DNA of 64,000 nt, taken from positions 682,001 through 746,000 of the forward strand of contig NZ_CP014209.1 of NCBI RefSeq assembly GCF_001636295.1. Reading direction: 5' to 3'. Under the pieces are notes generated by a model that did no database searches, had not been told where the DNA came from, and saw nothing but the letters and a program-made list of their open reading frames with translations. The translations under genes were made by a program, and so were the position numbers. Below are positions 34,006-42,364 of this stretch, piece after piece. Within the stretch, counting starts at the first letter, position 1; the number at the start of each line of letters is the position of its first letter. The DNA comes from Isoptericola dokdonensis DS-3. Its GTDB lineage: Bacteria; Actinomycetota; Actinomycetes; Actinomycetales; Cellulomonadaceae.

Positions 34006-34596
34006 GTGGCGGCCACGACGGCGCCGACGACCGGCCTCGGGGCGCGCGTCCCGGGCGCGGGCGAGGCGCCCTGGCGGGGAACGGTCGTCATGGGGGTCGC
34101 AGGGTGCGGCAAGTCGACGGTCGGGGGCCTGCTGGCCGCACGCCTCGGCGTGCGGTTCGTGGACGCCGACGACCTCCACCCCGCACACAACGTCGCCACG
34201 ATGGCGGCCGGGACGCCCCTGACGGACGCCGACCGCCTCCCCTGGCTCGCCCGGGTCGCCGACGTCCTGAGCCAGGGCGCCGACGCCGGCGAGCCCGTGG
34301 TGGTGGCGTGCTCCGCCCTGCGGCGGGCGTACCGCGACGCGCTGCGAGCAGGTGCGGGCGGCGACGTCGCCTTCGTGCACCTGCACGGGGACCGCGCCCT
34401 GCTCGCCGAACGGATCGCCGCCCGCGCGGACCACTTCATGCCGCCCGCGCTCCTGGACTCCCAGCTCGCCACGCTGGAGCCGCTGGAGGCCGACGAGACG
34501 GGCTTCGTGCTCGACGTCGCCCGGCCGCCCGGCCGCACCGCCGTCGCAGCGGCGGACCGGCTCGGCGGCCACCCGGGCACGGCGCCTGGCGCATGA
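34006..34596 (+). CDS. gluconokinase (GntK family)
   Basis: 196 residues. A P-loop GVAGCGKSTVGGLLA (about 31-45) follows a 25-residue N-terminal extension. FVDADDLHPAHNVATMAAG and PLTDADRLPWL are classic GntK motifs, as is ACSALRRAYRDALR (about 104-117) and ADHFMPPALLDSQLATLEPL (about 142-161). It phosphorylates gluconate to 6-phosphogluconate. GTG at 34006 lies 2 nt after the dehydrogenase stop; the operon lacI-GH31-dehydrogenase-gluconokinase links xyloside release with sugar-acid use. Confidence 0.92.
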   Translation: MAATTAPTTGLGARVPGAGEAPWRGTVVMGVAGCGKSTVGGLLAARLGVRFVDADDLHPAHNVATMAAGTPLTDADRLPWLARVADVLSQGADAGEPVVVACSALRRAYRDALRAGAGGDVAFVHLHGDRALLAERIAARADHFMPPALLDSQLATLEPLEADETGFVLDVARPPGRTAVAAADRLGGHPGTAPGA

Positions 34597-34600
34597 CGGC

Positions 34601-35191
34601 TCACGCCGGCCGGTCGACCACCGGCCGGCGGGCGGTCTGGACGCCGTACCAGAGGTAGGCGGCCGCGAACAGCAGGCGCTCGGTGACCCCGGAGGTCGCC
34701 GCCATGGTCAGGGAGGCGGCGGCCGGCACCACGACGGCCGCGACGACGAGCACGTCGACGACGCCCGGCGCGCCGGCCGGCGTCCCCCGCCCGACACGGA
34801 CGGCGACCACGCCGGCGACGAACGCCCCGACGGCGACGGCGGCCAGCACGGCGTGCCAGGTCGCCTCGACCTGGCTGCCGGGGCGGCCGTCCCACGCCAG
34901 CGGCGCGAACACGGCGAGCAGCACCACCGCCGTGCCGTAGACGCCGTGCGCGGCCCGGGCGACGCTCGACCAGCGATCCACGGACCACGCCGCGAGCGCC
35001 AGCACGGCCACGCCGAGCAGCGCCAGACCGGTCCGGGCGAGCCACCCACCCGGGACCCCCTGGGCGGTCGCGTCGGCGACGGTGTGCCGGACCACGTCGT
35101 AGGAGTCGGGCAGCACGAGCGGTGCGCACGCGAGGCAGCCCAGGCTCGCCCCGAGCAGGACCAGGACCGTCACCGTCGCACCACGTCGCAC
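34601..35191 (-). CDS. DUF998-type integral membrane protein
   Basis: 196 residues with six hydrophobic helices. SYDVVRHTVADATAQGVPGG, ARTGLALLGVAVLALA and the even helix spacing resemble DUF998 membrane proteins, whose function is unknown. The GTG at 35191 is adjacent to a GGGAGG run, closer than usual for a ribosome site. It converges on gluconokinase with a 4-nt gap. Confidence 0.7.
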   Translation of the reverse strand: MRRGATVTVLVLLGASLGCLACAPLVLPDSYDVVRHTVADATAQGVPGGWLARTGLALLGVAVLALAAWSVDRWSSVARAAHGVYGTAVVLLAVFAPLAWDGRPGSQVEATWHAVLAAVAVGAFVAGVVAVRVGRGTPAGAPGVVDVLVVAAVVVPAAASLTMAATSGVTERLLFAAAYLWYGVQTARRPVVDRPA

Positions 35192-35340
35192 CCTCCCAGG
35201 GTGCCCGCCCGGCCCGCGGTCCGCTCCCGCGGGACGGTACCGACGCCGCGCGACCGCGAGTCGGCGGGACTGAGACGAACCTCGCAGCCCGGGCGGGGCC
35301 GGAACCGCCCGCAGCCTCCCGGACGCCCAGGTTCGTGGCC

Positions 35341-35346
35341 TAGTCT
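35341..35346 (+). promoter_or_regulatory. -10 box (TAGTCT) for leaderless zinc-ribbon gene
   Basis: TAGTCT ends 6 nt before the ATG at 35353. Confidence 0.5.
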
Positions 35347-35352
35347 CGCGAC

Positions 35353-35790
35353 ATGGCCACCTTCTCCTCCGTCACCCCTCAGCACGTGCTCGCAGCGATC
35401 GCCGAGCACGACGACCGCGGGGCCCAGGCGTTCCTCGGCGTCTACGGGTTCACCCCCACGCCGGGCGTCACGCTGACCCACGACGGGCAGACCTACGACG
35501 CGACCGCGATCCTCGCGGTCGCCCACCGGTACGCGACCGGGCGGGCGGCGCTGCCGGAGGAGATGAGCGGCGGCAAGGTCGCGGTGAGCACCCTCCTGAC
35601 GAAGCGCGGCTTCGAGGTCTCGGGCGGTCGTGCCGCCACCGCCCCGGCGCGCCGCACCACGACGCGCGCCACCAAGGCACCGGCGGCCCCGCGCGTGCGC
35701 AAGGCCGCGGAGCCCGAGGCACCTCCGGCGCTGTGCCCCACCTGCTACATGGCGCTGCCCGCCACGGGGATCTGCGACACCTGCTCCTGA
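35353..35790 (+). CDS. small ScoMcrA-head-like protein with C-terminal zinc ribbon
   Basis: 145 residues in three parts. Residues 1-90 (VTPQHVLAAIAEHDDRGAQ, FLGVYGF, then HDGQTYDATAILAVAHRYAT and MSGGKVAVSTLLTKRGFEV) resemble the N-terminal head domain of the McrA-type nuclease of Streptomyces coelicolor (ScoMcrA), from memory. Residues 91-122 are a basic Ala/Pro/Lys linker. The end holds two CxxC pairs (CPTC and CDTC) forming a zinc ribbon. No nuclease motif is present. It may be a nucleic-acid-binding adaptor; this is inference. Leaderless start supported by TAGTCT. The fic gene follows after 64 nt. Confidence 0.65.
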   Translation: MATFSSVTPQHVLAAIAEHDDRGAQAFLGVYGFTPTPGVTLTHDGQTYDATAILAVAHRYATGRAALPEEMSGGKVAVSTLLTKRGFEVSGGRAATAPARRTTTRATKAPAAPRVRKAAEPEAPPALCPTCYMALPATGICDTCS

Positions 35791-35854
35791 CCCTCTCTCG
35801 CGCAAGGATGTTGCGCTAGCCTTAACCCAAGAGCGCCTCCGGCGAAGGGTGGGC

Positions 35855-37099
35855 ATGTCCGAGAACGACGCGCAGCGGCTCTGGGTCCGCGAGGACCAGC
35901 CGCCGGACCTCACCGCGCGGCGGTCCGCGGACCGCCGCGGCGGGCACTACCTGCGCTACTACCCGGCCCACCTCGACGAACGGATGGCGACCTCCGTCGA
36001 CGCCGCCGCGATGGAGGTCGTGTCGGACGCGGCGGCCGCCGTCGCCGCCGTCGGCGAACGTCTCCGCCAGCGGCCCCTCGCCGTCCTGTACGCGACCCTC
36101 CTGCGCAGCGAGTCGATCTCGTCGTCGTGGGTCGAAGGCCTGCACGAGACCCCGCGCAACGTCATGGTCGCCCAGCTCCGCGACCGCGACCCCGGGCTGG
36201 CGGGGCACCAGTTCGAGCGCCTCGGGACGGCCACCGGCATCCTCGGCAACCTCGACTCGGTCCGCGAGGGCGTCGCGCTCCTGCGCGAGACGTGGGTGGA
36301 CTCCTCGATCCACCACATCCACCGCCTCATCGCGCCGCGGGTCCACACCGGCGGGTACCGCGACGTCGACGTCCAGATCGGCGGCTCGTCGAAGCTCACC
36401 GCCTCGTACGTCGCCCCGCCCCCCGCCGAGGTGCCGGCCCTCATGGCGAACCTGCTGCACTACGCCAACCACAGCCCGGACAACCCCTTGGTCAAGGCCG
36501 CGATCCTCCACGCGCAGTACGAGACGATCCACCCGTACGAGGACGGCAACGGCCGCTCGGGTCGGGTGCTCGTGCACGGCTACCTCGCCCGCGCGGGACT
36601 GCTCGACCACGGGGTGCTCCCCCTGTCGGTCGTCCTGCGCCAGGACGTCGACGGGTACGTCCGGGAGCTCACCGCGTTCCGCCACGGCGATGCGGCGGCA
36701 CGCGGGGAGGCCGTCAGCGGGTTCGTGGCCTGGTTCGCCGACCTCCTGCTCGCCTCGTGCGAGGAAGCAGAACGCACCGCAGCCGAGTCCGAGGCCGTCC
36801 AGCGGGACTGGGCGGACCGCGTCGCAGGGTTCCGCTCGGACTCGGGCGTGCACCGGGCGCTCCCCCTGCTGGCGGAGCAGCCGGTCGTGACCGCGCGATA
36901 CCTCGCGCAGGCCCTCGACGTCTCCGGGGTCACCGCCCGGACGGTCGTCGACCGGCTCGTCGACGTCGGCGTGCTCGAACCCTCGGGCGGCAGGTTCCGA
37001 CGGTCCGAGGTGTACCAGGCGTCGGCCCTGCTGCGCATGATGGACCGGCTGGTGCCGGGCGTCCAGCCCACGGCGCTCCCCCGGGTGCTGCCAGGCTGA
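35855..37099 (+). CDS. Fic-domain protein with N-terminal inhibitory motif
   Basis: 414 residues. An N-terminal helical region carries the inhibitory [S/T]xxxE[G/N] motif as Ser90-Glu94-Gly95 in SSWVEG, which marks a class II Fic protein. The catalytic loop HPYEDGNGRSGR spans about 226-237 with His226. Such proteins attach AMP (or remove it) from target proteins and are held off by Glu94. The C-terminal 80 residues form a winged helix (LDVSGVTARTVVDRLVDVGV), typical of the long Fic proteins with DNA-binding tails. No antitoxin gene is adjacent, consistent with built-in inhibition. The ATG at 35855 has GAAGGGTGGG upstream. Confidence 0.92.
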   Translation: MSENDAQRLWVREDQPPDLTARRSADRRGGHYLRYYPAHLDERMATSVDAAAMEVVSDAAAAVAAVGERLRQRPLAVLYATLLRSESISSSWVEGLHETPRNVMVAQLRDRDPGLAGHQFERLGTATGILGNLDSVREGVALLRETWVDSSIHHIHRLIAPRVHTGGYRDVDVQIGGSSKLTASYVAPPPAEVPALMANLLHYANHSPDNPLVKAAILHAQYETIHPYEDGNGRSGRVLVHGYLARAGLLDHGVLPLSVVLRQDVDGYVRELTAFRHGDAAARGEAVSGFVAWFADLLLASCEEAERTAAESEAVQRDWADRVAGFRSDSGVHRALPLLAEQPVVTARYLAQALDVSGVTARTVVDRLVDVGVLEPSGGRFRRSEVYQASALLRMMDRLVPGVQPTALPRVLPG

Positions 37100-37240
37100 G
37101 CCCCCGGACGACGTACGCGTTCTCCCGTACCCTGCGCCGGCAGGTCGGTGGTGATCCCTCATGTCGCGACGGCCCCGCGCCTCCTAGCGTCGAGGTCGAC
37201 CGGCGCACCGCGCCGGTCCCCCGACCCCAGGAGGACCGCC

Positions 37241-38542
37241 GTGAAGATCTCCCCCCGACCGGGCGGACGTGCCGCCCGGCCCGTGCGCGCGATCGCGACC
37301 GGGCTCGCCGCCGTCGCCCTCGCCGCCGCGGGCGCACTGGCCGTCGTGCCCGCCACCGCCGCTCCGGCCCCGCAGGCCGCCCCCGCGGCGGCCCCGGCTG
37401 CGGCCCCGGCAGCGACCGGCACCCAGTGGCTGACCGGCTACTGGCACAACTTCGACAACGGCTCGGTGACGATGCGGCTGTCGGAGATCCCGCAGGCCTA
37501 CAACCTGGTGGCCGTCGCCTTCGCCGACAACAAGGCGGGCACACCGGGCGGGATCACGTTCAACCTGGCATCAGCCGAGCTCGGCGGGTACACCGTCGCC
37601 CAGTTCAAGGCGGACGTCGCCGCGATCCGCGCCCAGGGGCGCAAGGTCGTCATCTCGGTCGGCGGCGAGCGCGGCAACGTCGTCGTGTCCAACGCGACCG
37701 AGGCGAAGAACTTCGCCGACACCACGTACGCCCTCATGCAGGAGTACGGGTTCGACGGCGTGGACATCGACCTCGAGCACGGCATCGACGCCACCCACAT
37801 GGCGGACGCCCTGCACCAGCTCTCCGCGAAGGCGGGTCCCGACCTGATCCTCACGATGGCGCCGCAGACCATCGACTACCAGGCGACCTCCATGGGCTAC
37901 TACCAGCTCACCCTGGCGATCAAGGACATCCTCACGATCGTCAACACCCAGTACTACAACTCCGGCACCATGATGGGTTGCGACCAGAAGGTGTACCCCC
38001 AGGCCACGGTCGACTTCCTCACCGCGCTGTCGTGCATCCAGCTCGAGATGGGCCTGCGCCCCGACCAGGTCGGCATCGGCGTGCCCGCCGTCCCGCGCGC
38101 CGCGGGTGGCGGCTACCAGCCGCTCGCGAACGTCGTCAGGGCCGTGGACTGCCTGGAGGTCGGCACCGGCTGCGGCACGTTCCGCCCCGCGACGCCCTAC
38201 GGCAAGATCGGCGGCGTCATGACGTGGTCGATCAACTGGGACAAGACCAACGGCTACGAGCTCGCGAACACGATCGGCGCGCGCCTCGCCGGCGGTCCGG
38301 GCAGCACCCCCAGCCCGACGCCGACTCCGACACCCACCCCGACCCCGACGCCCACCCCGTCGCCGTCGAACCCTCCGGTGACGTGCACGGCCGCCCCGGC
38401 CTGGTCGGCCTCGGCGGTCTACGTCGGCGGCAACCGCGTCTCCCACCAGGGTCGGCTCTACGAGGCCAAGTGGTGGACGACCGGCGAGAACCCGACGCAG
38501 AGCGGCCAGTGGGGCGTCTGGCGCGACCTCGGCGCCTGCTGA
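37241..38542 (+). CDS. secreted GH18 chitinase with C-terminal CBM5/12-type module
   Basis: 433 residues: a basic signal peptide (about 1-41, ending ATAA), an Ala/Pro linker, and the GH18 barrel (about 60-350) with DGVDIDLEHG, in which Glu179 is the catalytic acid and Asp177 its partner. Further motifs are KVVISVGGERGN and TMAPQTIDY. A Pro-Thr linker (about 357-380) follows, then a chitin-binding module with Trp residues (AWSASAVYVGGNRVSH, YEAKWWTTGENP). It cleaves chitin outside the cell. The GTG at 37241 has AGGAGG 6 nt upstream. No partner lytic monooxygenase is nearby. Confidence 0.95.
   Translation: MKISPRPGGRAARPVRAIATGLAAVALAAAGALAVVPATAAPAPQAAPAAAPAAAPAATGTQWLTGYWHNFDNGSVTMRLSEIPQAYNLVAVAFADNKAGTPGGITFNLASAELGGYTVAQFKADVAAIRAQGRKVVISVGGERGNVVVSNATEAKNFADTTYALMQEYGFDGVDIDLEHGIDATHMADALHQLSAKAGPDLILTMAPQTIDYQATSMGYYQLTLAIKDILTIVNTQYYNSGTMMGCDQKVYPQATVDFLTALSCIQLEMGLRPDQVGIGVPAVPRAAGGGYQPLANVVRAVDCLEVGTGCGTFRPATPYGKIGGVMTWSINWDKTNGYELANTIGARLAGGPGSTPSPTPTPTPTPTPTPTPSPSNPPVTCTAAPAWSASAVYVGGNRVSHQGRLYEAKWWTTGENPTQSGQWGVWRDLGAC
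38311..38368 (+). repeat. Pro-Thr linker minisatellite inside the chitinase gene
   Basis: Imperfect tandem 6-bp units (CCGACG / CCGACC / CCCACC type) encode the Pro-Thr linker between barrel and binding module. Length variation between strains is likely. Confidence 0.8.
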
Positions 38543-38549
38543 GACCCCG

Positions 38550-38595
38550 ACGACGACGGCGCGACACCTCGACCAGGGTGCCGCGCCGTCGTCGT
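38550..38595 (+). terminator. hairpin after the chitinase gene
   Basis: ACGACGACGGCGCG pairs perfectly with CGCGCCGTCGTCGT (14 bp) around an 18-nt loop, starting 7 nt after the chitinase stop. No T-tract. Confidence 0.72.
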
Positions 38596-38636
38596 GCCCG
38601 CCCCGTTCCCGCCGGGCGAGGCCCCGGCCGCCTGCC

Positions 38637-38642
38637 TACGCT
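38637..38642 (+). promoter_or_regulatory. -10 box (TACGCT) for leaderless hydrolase gene
   Basis: TACGCT ends 7 nt before the ATG at 38650. Confidence 0.5.
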
Positions 38643-38649
38643 GACCCGC

Positions 38650-39213
38650 ATGGCCGAGATCGTGCTGTTCCACCACGCCCTCGGCGTGACCGCCGGCGTC
38701 CGCACCTTCGCGGACGCGCTGCGCGGCGGCGGGCACGTCGTCCACCTGCCGGACCTGTTCGACGGCCTGACCTTCGGGACGGTCGAGGACGGTGTCGCCC
38801 ACGCGGGCGTCGTCGGCGAGGACGTGCTCGCCGAGCAGGCGGCCGCGTACGTCGACACCCTGCCCGCGCAGATCGTCTACGGCGGGATGTCCATGGGCGC
38901 CGCCCGCGCCGCCGAGGGCGTCCTGCGCCGGCCCGGCGCCCGGGCGGCGTTCTTCCTCTCCGGGGCCGTCGCCCCGTCGTGGTGGGACGCCATGTGGCCG
39001 GACGACGTCCCCTCGCAGGCGCACGTGGCCGCGGACGACCCCTGGCGGGAGCCCGAGGCGGAGGACGAGTACGTCTCCGCCGTCGCGGGCGGCGAGCTGT
39101 TCGTCTACCCCGGGTCGGGGCACCTGTTCGCCGAGCCGGGCCACCCCGACCACGACGCCGAGGCCGCCGCCCTCGCGACCGCGCGGGTGCTGGAGCTCCT
39201 CGGGACGCTCTGA
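38650..39213 (+). CDS. dienelactone-hydrolase-like alpha/beta hydrolase
   Basis: 187 residues, cytoplasmic. IVLFHHALGVTAGVRTFAD at the N-terminus and LPDLFDGLTFGTVEDGVAH are typical of short DLH-family proteins. The nucleophile elbow is GGMSMGAAR, so Ser (about residue 82) replaces the Cys of classical dienelactone hydrolase. Asp about 138 and His about 159 (PGSGHLFAEPGHPDHD) complete the triad. Substrate unknown. It stands alone behind its own leaderless promoter and converges on the DUF2200 gene. Confidence 0.85.
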   Translation: MAEIVLFHHALGVTAGVRTFADALRGGGHVVHLPDLFDGLTFGTVEDGVAHAGVVGEDVLAEQAAAYVDTLPAQIVYGGMSMGAARAAEGVLRRPGARAAFFLSGAVAPSWWDAMWPDDVPSQAHVAADDPWREPEAEDEYVSAVAGGELFVYPGSGHLFAEPGHPDHDAEAAALATARVLELLGTL

Positions 39214-39222
39214 CCTGGAACG

Positions 39223-39597
39223 TCAGGAGGCCTGCGGGACCTCCGTGTCGCCCCGCAGGATCGACGTCATCTTCTTGCCACGCGCGACCTCGTCGACGAG
39301 CTTGTCGAGATACCGGATCTTCTGCATGAGCGGGTCGGTGATCTCCTCCACCCGGTGGCCGCAGATCACGCCCGTGATGAGGGACGCGTTCGGGTTCCAC
39401 CGGGGAGCGGCGGCGAAGAACTCCTCCATCGTCACCTCGTCGGCGACCACGCGGGCGATCCCGGCGTCGTCGTAGCCCGTCAACCAGGTGATGACCTGGT
39501 GCAGCTCGGCGACGGGGTGGCCCTTGCGCTCGACCTTGGTCACGTAGTGCGGGTAGATGCTCGCGAAGCTCATCGCGAAGATCCGGTGTCCTGCCAT
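39223..39597 (-). CDS. DUF2200 family protein
   Basis: 124 residues, soluble. HRIFAMSFASIYPHYVTKVE at the N-terminus, ELHQVITWLTGYD, and TGVICGHRVEEITDPLMQKI (about 76-95) are the hallmark blocks of DUF2200, a conserved family of unknown function. The length is normal. The ATG at 39597 has GGAGG about 8 nt upstream. It converges on the hydrolase gene and diverges from the alcohol dehydrogenase gene. Confidence 0.88.
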   Translation of the reverse strand: MAGHRIFAMSFASIYPHYVTKVERKGHPVAELHQVITWLTGYDDAGIARVVADEVTMEEFFAAAPRWNPNASLITGVICGHRVEEITDPLMQKIRYLDKLVDEVARGKKMTSILRGDTEVPQAS

Positions 39598-39794
39598 CGT
39601 CCAGCCTCCGGGAAGCGTCGTGCGGTGCGACGACAATGGTCCCACGCCGGCCGCTCGCCCCGTCCTCGACTGGCGCTCCCCCGGCCGGGGCGGCACGGTG
39701 GGACGAGGTGCTCGAGCAGCGTGGCACGCCGACCGAACCGGCAGGAGCGATGCCCCGTGTCCCGTGCACCCCAGACCCGATCCGAGCGCCCGTG

Positions 39795-41003
39795 ATGCGC
39801 GCCCTCACCTGGCAGGGCCGCGAGCGCCTCGCGGTCGACGACGTCCCCGACCCGCGCGTCGAGCGCCCCACCGACGCGGTGATCCGGGTCACGTCCACGG
39901 CGATCTGCGGATCCGACCTGCACCTCTACAGCGTCCTGGGGATGTACCTCGACCCCGGTGACGTCCTCGGCCACGAGGCGATGGGTGTCGTCGAGGAGGT
40001 CGGTGCGGCCGCGGGCGACCTGCAGGTCGGCGACCGGGTCGTCGTCCCGTTCACCATCGCCTGCGGTCGCTGCTGGATGTGCGAGCGCGGCCTGCAGAGC
40101 CAGTGCGAGACCACGCAGGTCCGCTCCCAGGACAAGGGCGCCGCCCTGTTCGGCTACACCCGGCTGTACGGCCAGGTGCCCGGCGGGCAGGCCCAGTACC
40201 TGCGGGTTCCGCACGCCGACTACGGCCCGGTGCGCGTGCCGGACGACGGTGCTCCCGACGAGCGCTACCTCTACCTGTCGGACGTCCTGCCCACGGCCTG
40301 GCAGGGCGTCGAGTACGCGGACGTCCCCGAGGACGGCAGCATCGTGGTGCTCGGCCTGGGGCCGGTGGGCCAGATGGTCGCCCGCATCGCCCGGCACCGG
40401 GGCGCGGGCACGGTCGTCGCCGTCGACCCGGTGCCCGCGCGGCGGGCCATGGCCGAGCGCCACGGCGTCACCACGCTCGACCCCGGGGCGGTGGGCGACC
40501 TGCGGGCGGCGATCCTCGACCTGACCGCGGGGCGCGGGCCGGACGGCGTCGTCGACGCCGTCGGCATGGAGGCGCACGGGTCGCCCGTCGCCGAGGCCGC
40601 GCTCAAGGTGGCCTCCCGGCTGCCGGACGCGATGGCCGCGCCGCTGACCGAACGCGCCGGGATCGACCGGCTCGCCGCCCTGCACACCGCGTTCGACCTG
40701 GTGCGGCGCGGCGGCACCGTGTCGATCTCCGGCGTGTACGGCGGCGCGGTCGACCCGGTGCCGATGATGCAACTCTTCGACAAGCAGGTCACCCTGCGCA
40801 TGGGGCAGGCGAACGTCCGGCGGTGGATCGACGACCTGCTGCCGCTCGTCGAGGACCCGGCGGACCCGCTCGGGGTGCTCGACCTGCGCACGCACCGGCT
40901 CCCCCTGGAGCAGGCCCCGGACGCGTACCGCACGTTCCAGCGCAAGGACGACGGCTGCATCAAGGTGGTGCTCGACCCCTGGGCGGCCGACGGCGCGGCG
41001 TGA
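39795..41003 (+). CDS. zinc-dependent alcohol dehydrogenase
   Basis: 402 residues, medium-chain dehydrogenase. Catalytic-zinc ligands lie in STAICGSDLHLY and LGHEAMGVVEEV, the structural-zinc lobe in ACGRCWMCERGLQSQCE, and the Rossmann motif in VLGLGPVGQMVA (about 188-199). The long insert with QVRSQDKGAALFGYTRLYG is typical of the formaldehyde-dehydrogenase-like/threonine-dehydrogenase-like branch often annotated as glutathione-independent. The substrate is uncertain. The ATG at 39795 aligns with the conserved MRALTWQG start; an in-frame ATG at 39750 sits unusually close to an AGGAG site. Confidence 0.9.
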   Translation: MRALTWQGRERLAVDDVPDPRVERPTDAVIRVTSTAICGSDLHLYSVLGMYLDPGDVLGHEAMGVVEEVGAAAGDLQVGDRVVVPFTIACGRCWMCERGLQSQCETTQVRSQDKGAALFGYTRLYGQVPGGQAQYLRVPHADYGPVRVPDDGAPDERYLYLSDVLPTAWQGVEYADVPEDGSIVVLGLGPVGQMVARIARHRGAGTVVAVDPVPARRAMAERHGVTTLDPGAVGDLRAAILDLTAGRGPDGVVDAVGMEAHGSPVAEAALKVASRLPDAMAAPLTERAGIDRLAALHTAFDLVRRGGTVSISGVYGGAVDPVPMMQLFDKQVTLRMGQANVRRWIDDLLPLVEDPADPLGVLDLRTHRLPLEQAPDAYRTFQRKDDGCIKVVLDPWAADGAA

Positions 41004-41121
41004 CCCGGCTCGGTACCGTGGTGCCCGGTCCGTCGTGCCGGCCTGCCGAGCTCGGCCTACGGTGGGAGTGCTCCGCACGTCGAGCCCTGGCGTGTGCGTG
41101 AGCGCCGACCCGGAGGCCACG

Positions 41122-41670
41122 ATGCCACCCACCCCGAGCACCACCACCGGACCCCTGGCCGCCGCGCGGTCCCTGGAGTCCGCAGCAGTCCTGGACCGTC
41201 TCGCCGCCGTCGTCGACCGGCTGTCCGGTGCCGTCGTCCCGGCCGGCCGCGCGCACCACGCGCTGCGCGGCCGGAGCCTCGGCCATCCCCTGCACGCGGT
41301 GCTCACCGACCTGCCGCTGGGACTGTGGAGCAGTGCCGTCGCGCTCGACCTCACGGGTCCTGAGAAGTATGCCGACGCCTCGCGACGGCTCGTGGGGCTC
41401 GGTCTCCTCACGGCCGTCCCGACCGTGCTGGCCGGCCTCGCCGACTTCCCGGCGCTCGGCACCCGGGCCCGGCGCGTCGCCGCGGTGCACGCCGCCGTCA
41501 ACGGCGTGGGCAACGTCCTGTTCGCCACCTCGTTCCTCGCCCGGCATGCCGGCCGCCGCCGGCTGGGCGCCGCGCTGTCCGTCGCAGGCATGGGCGTCGC
41601 CGGTGCCGGCGGGTTCCTCGGCGGGCACGTCGCGGGCGGCATGCACGAGCCCGCGCCGCCCACGGCGTGA
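41122..41670 (+). CDS. DUF2231-type membrane protein
   Basis: 182 residues. The segment LGHPLHAVLTDLPLGLWSSA (about 58-77), then four hydrophobic helices, is the signature of DUF2231 membrane proteins. HPLHAVLTDLP contributes two conserved His residues suggestive of heme or metal binding, which is inference. The ATG at 41122 has GGAGG 5 nt upstream, preferred over a GTG at 41100. Confidence 0.8.
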   Translation: MPPTPSTTTGPLAAARSLESAAVLDRLAAVVDRLSGAVVPAGRAHHALRGRSLGHPLHAVLTDLPLGLWSSAVALDLTGPEKYADASRRLVGLGLLTAVPTVLAGLADFPALGTRARRVAAVHAAVNGVGNVLFATSFLARHAGRRRLGAALSVAGMGVAGAGGFLGGHVAGGMHEPAPPTA

Positions 41671-41680
41671 GCGGCGCGCG

Positions 41681-42289
41681 CTACGCCGTCATGTCCCCCG
41701 TGGCGGGGACGCCGTCGAGCCGCCCGTAGCGCAGGAGCACGGTGCCGCGGGGGCTCGGTGCGGGCGGTTCCAGCAGCTCGAGGTTCGTCGGGACCTCGCT
41801 GCCGTCGAAGAGCTTCTTGCCGGCGCCGAGCACGATCGGGTGCACCCACAGGTCGAGCCGGTCGAACAGCTTCTCCCGCAGGAGGGTCTGCACCAGGTCG
41901 AGGCTGCCCACGACCTTGACGTGCTCGTGCCGGCCCCGCAGGGCGTGCACCTCGGCCACCAGGTCGGTGTCGAGCCGGGACGACCCCGCCCACGGCAGGT
42001 CGGGCTCGCCGCGGGTCGCCACGTACTTCGGCACGCGGTCGAACAAGCGGCCGAACTCGTCGTCCTGGTGCGGCCAGTAGGCGGCGAAGATGTCGTAAGT
42101 GCGCCGCCCGAGCAGCAGGGCGTCGGTGCCCTCGTACGCTGCGGCGACCTGGGCACCGGCGACGTCGTCCAGCAGGGGCGCCTGCCAGCCGCCGTACGCG
42201 AAACCGCCCGCCGGGTCCTCCTCCGGCCCGCCCGGTGACTGCCCCACCAGGTCGAGGCTGACGAAGAGCTCGATCTCGATGCTTCCCAT
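41681..42289 (-). CDS. dihydrofolate reductase family protein (RibD C-terminal type)
   Basis: 202 residues with a DHFR-like fold: FVSLDLVGQSPGGPEEDPAG at the N-terminus, ALLLGRRTYDIFAAYWP (about 57-73), VKVVGSLDLVQTLL (about 122) and LDLWVHPIVLGAGKKLF (about 147-163). Such stand-alone proteins are NADPH-dependent reductases of unknown substrate. The ATG at 42289 has GGGAGGGACGG upstream. It probably shares a transcript with the DUF1905 gene 75 nt upstream. Confidence 0.85.
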   Translation of the reverse strand: MGSIEIELFVSLDLVGQSPGGPEEDPAGGFAYGGWQAPLLDDVAGAQVAAAYEGTDALLLGRRTYDIFAAYWPHQDDEFGRLFDRVPKYVATRGEPDLPWAGSSRLDTDLVAEVHALRGRHEHVKVVGSLDLVQTLLREKLFDRLDLWVHPIVLGAGKKLFDGSEVPTNLELLEPPAPSPRGTVLLRYGRLDGVPATGDMTA

Positions 42290-42364
42290 GGTTCCGTCCC
42301 TCCCGTCGTCGTCAGGGGGTGGACCGGACGGCGACGGCGGAGTCATCGGCGCGGCGTCGCAGGT

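Noticed and set aside
38311..38368. Short tandem repeats that look like a small CRISPR-like array
   Set aside because: Units are 6 bp, in frame, and encode a Pro-Thr linker inside the chitinase; there are no spacers.
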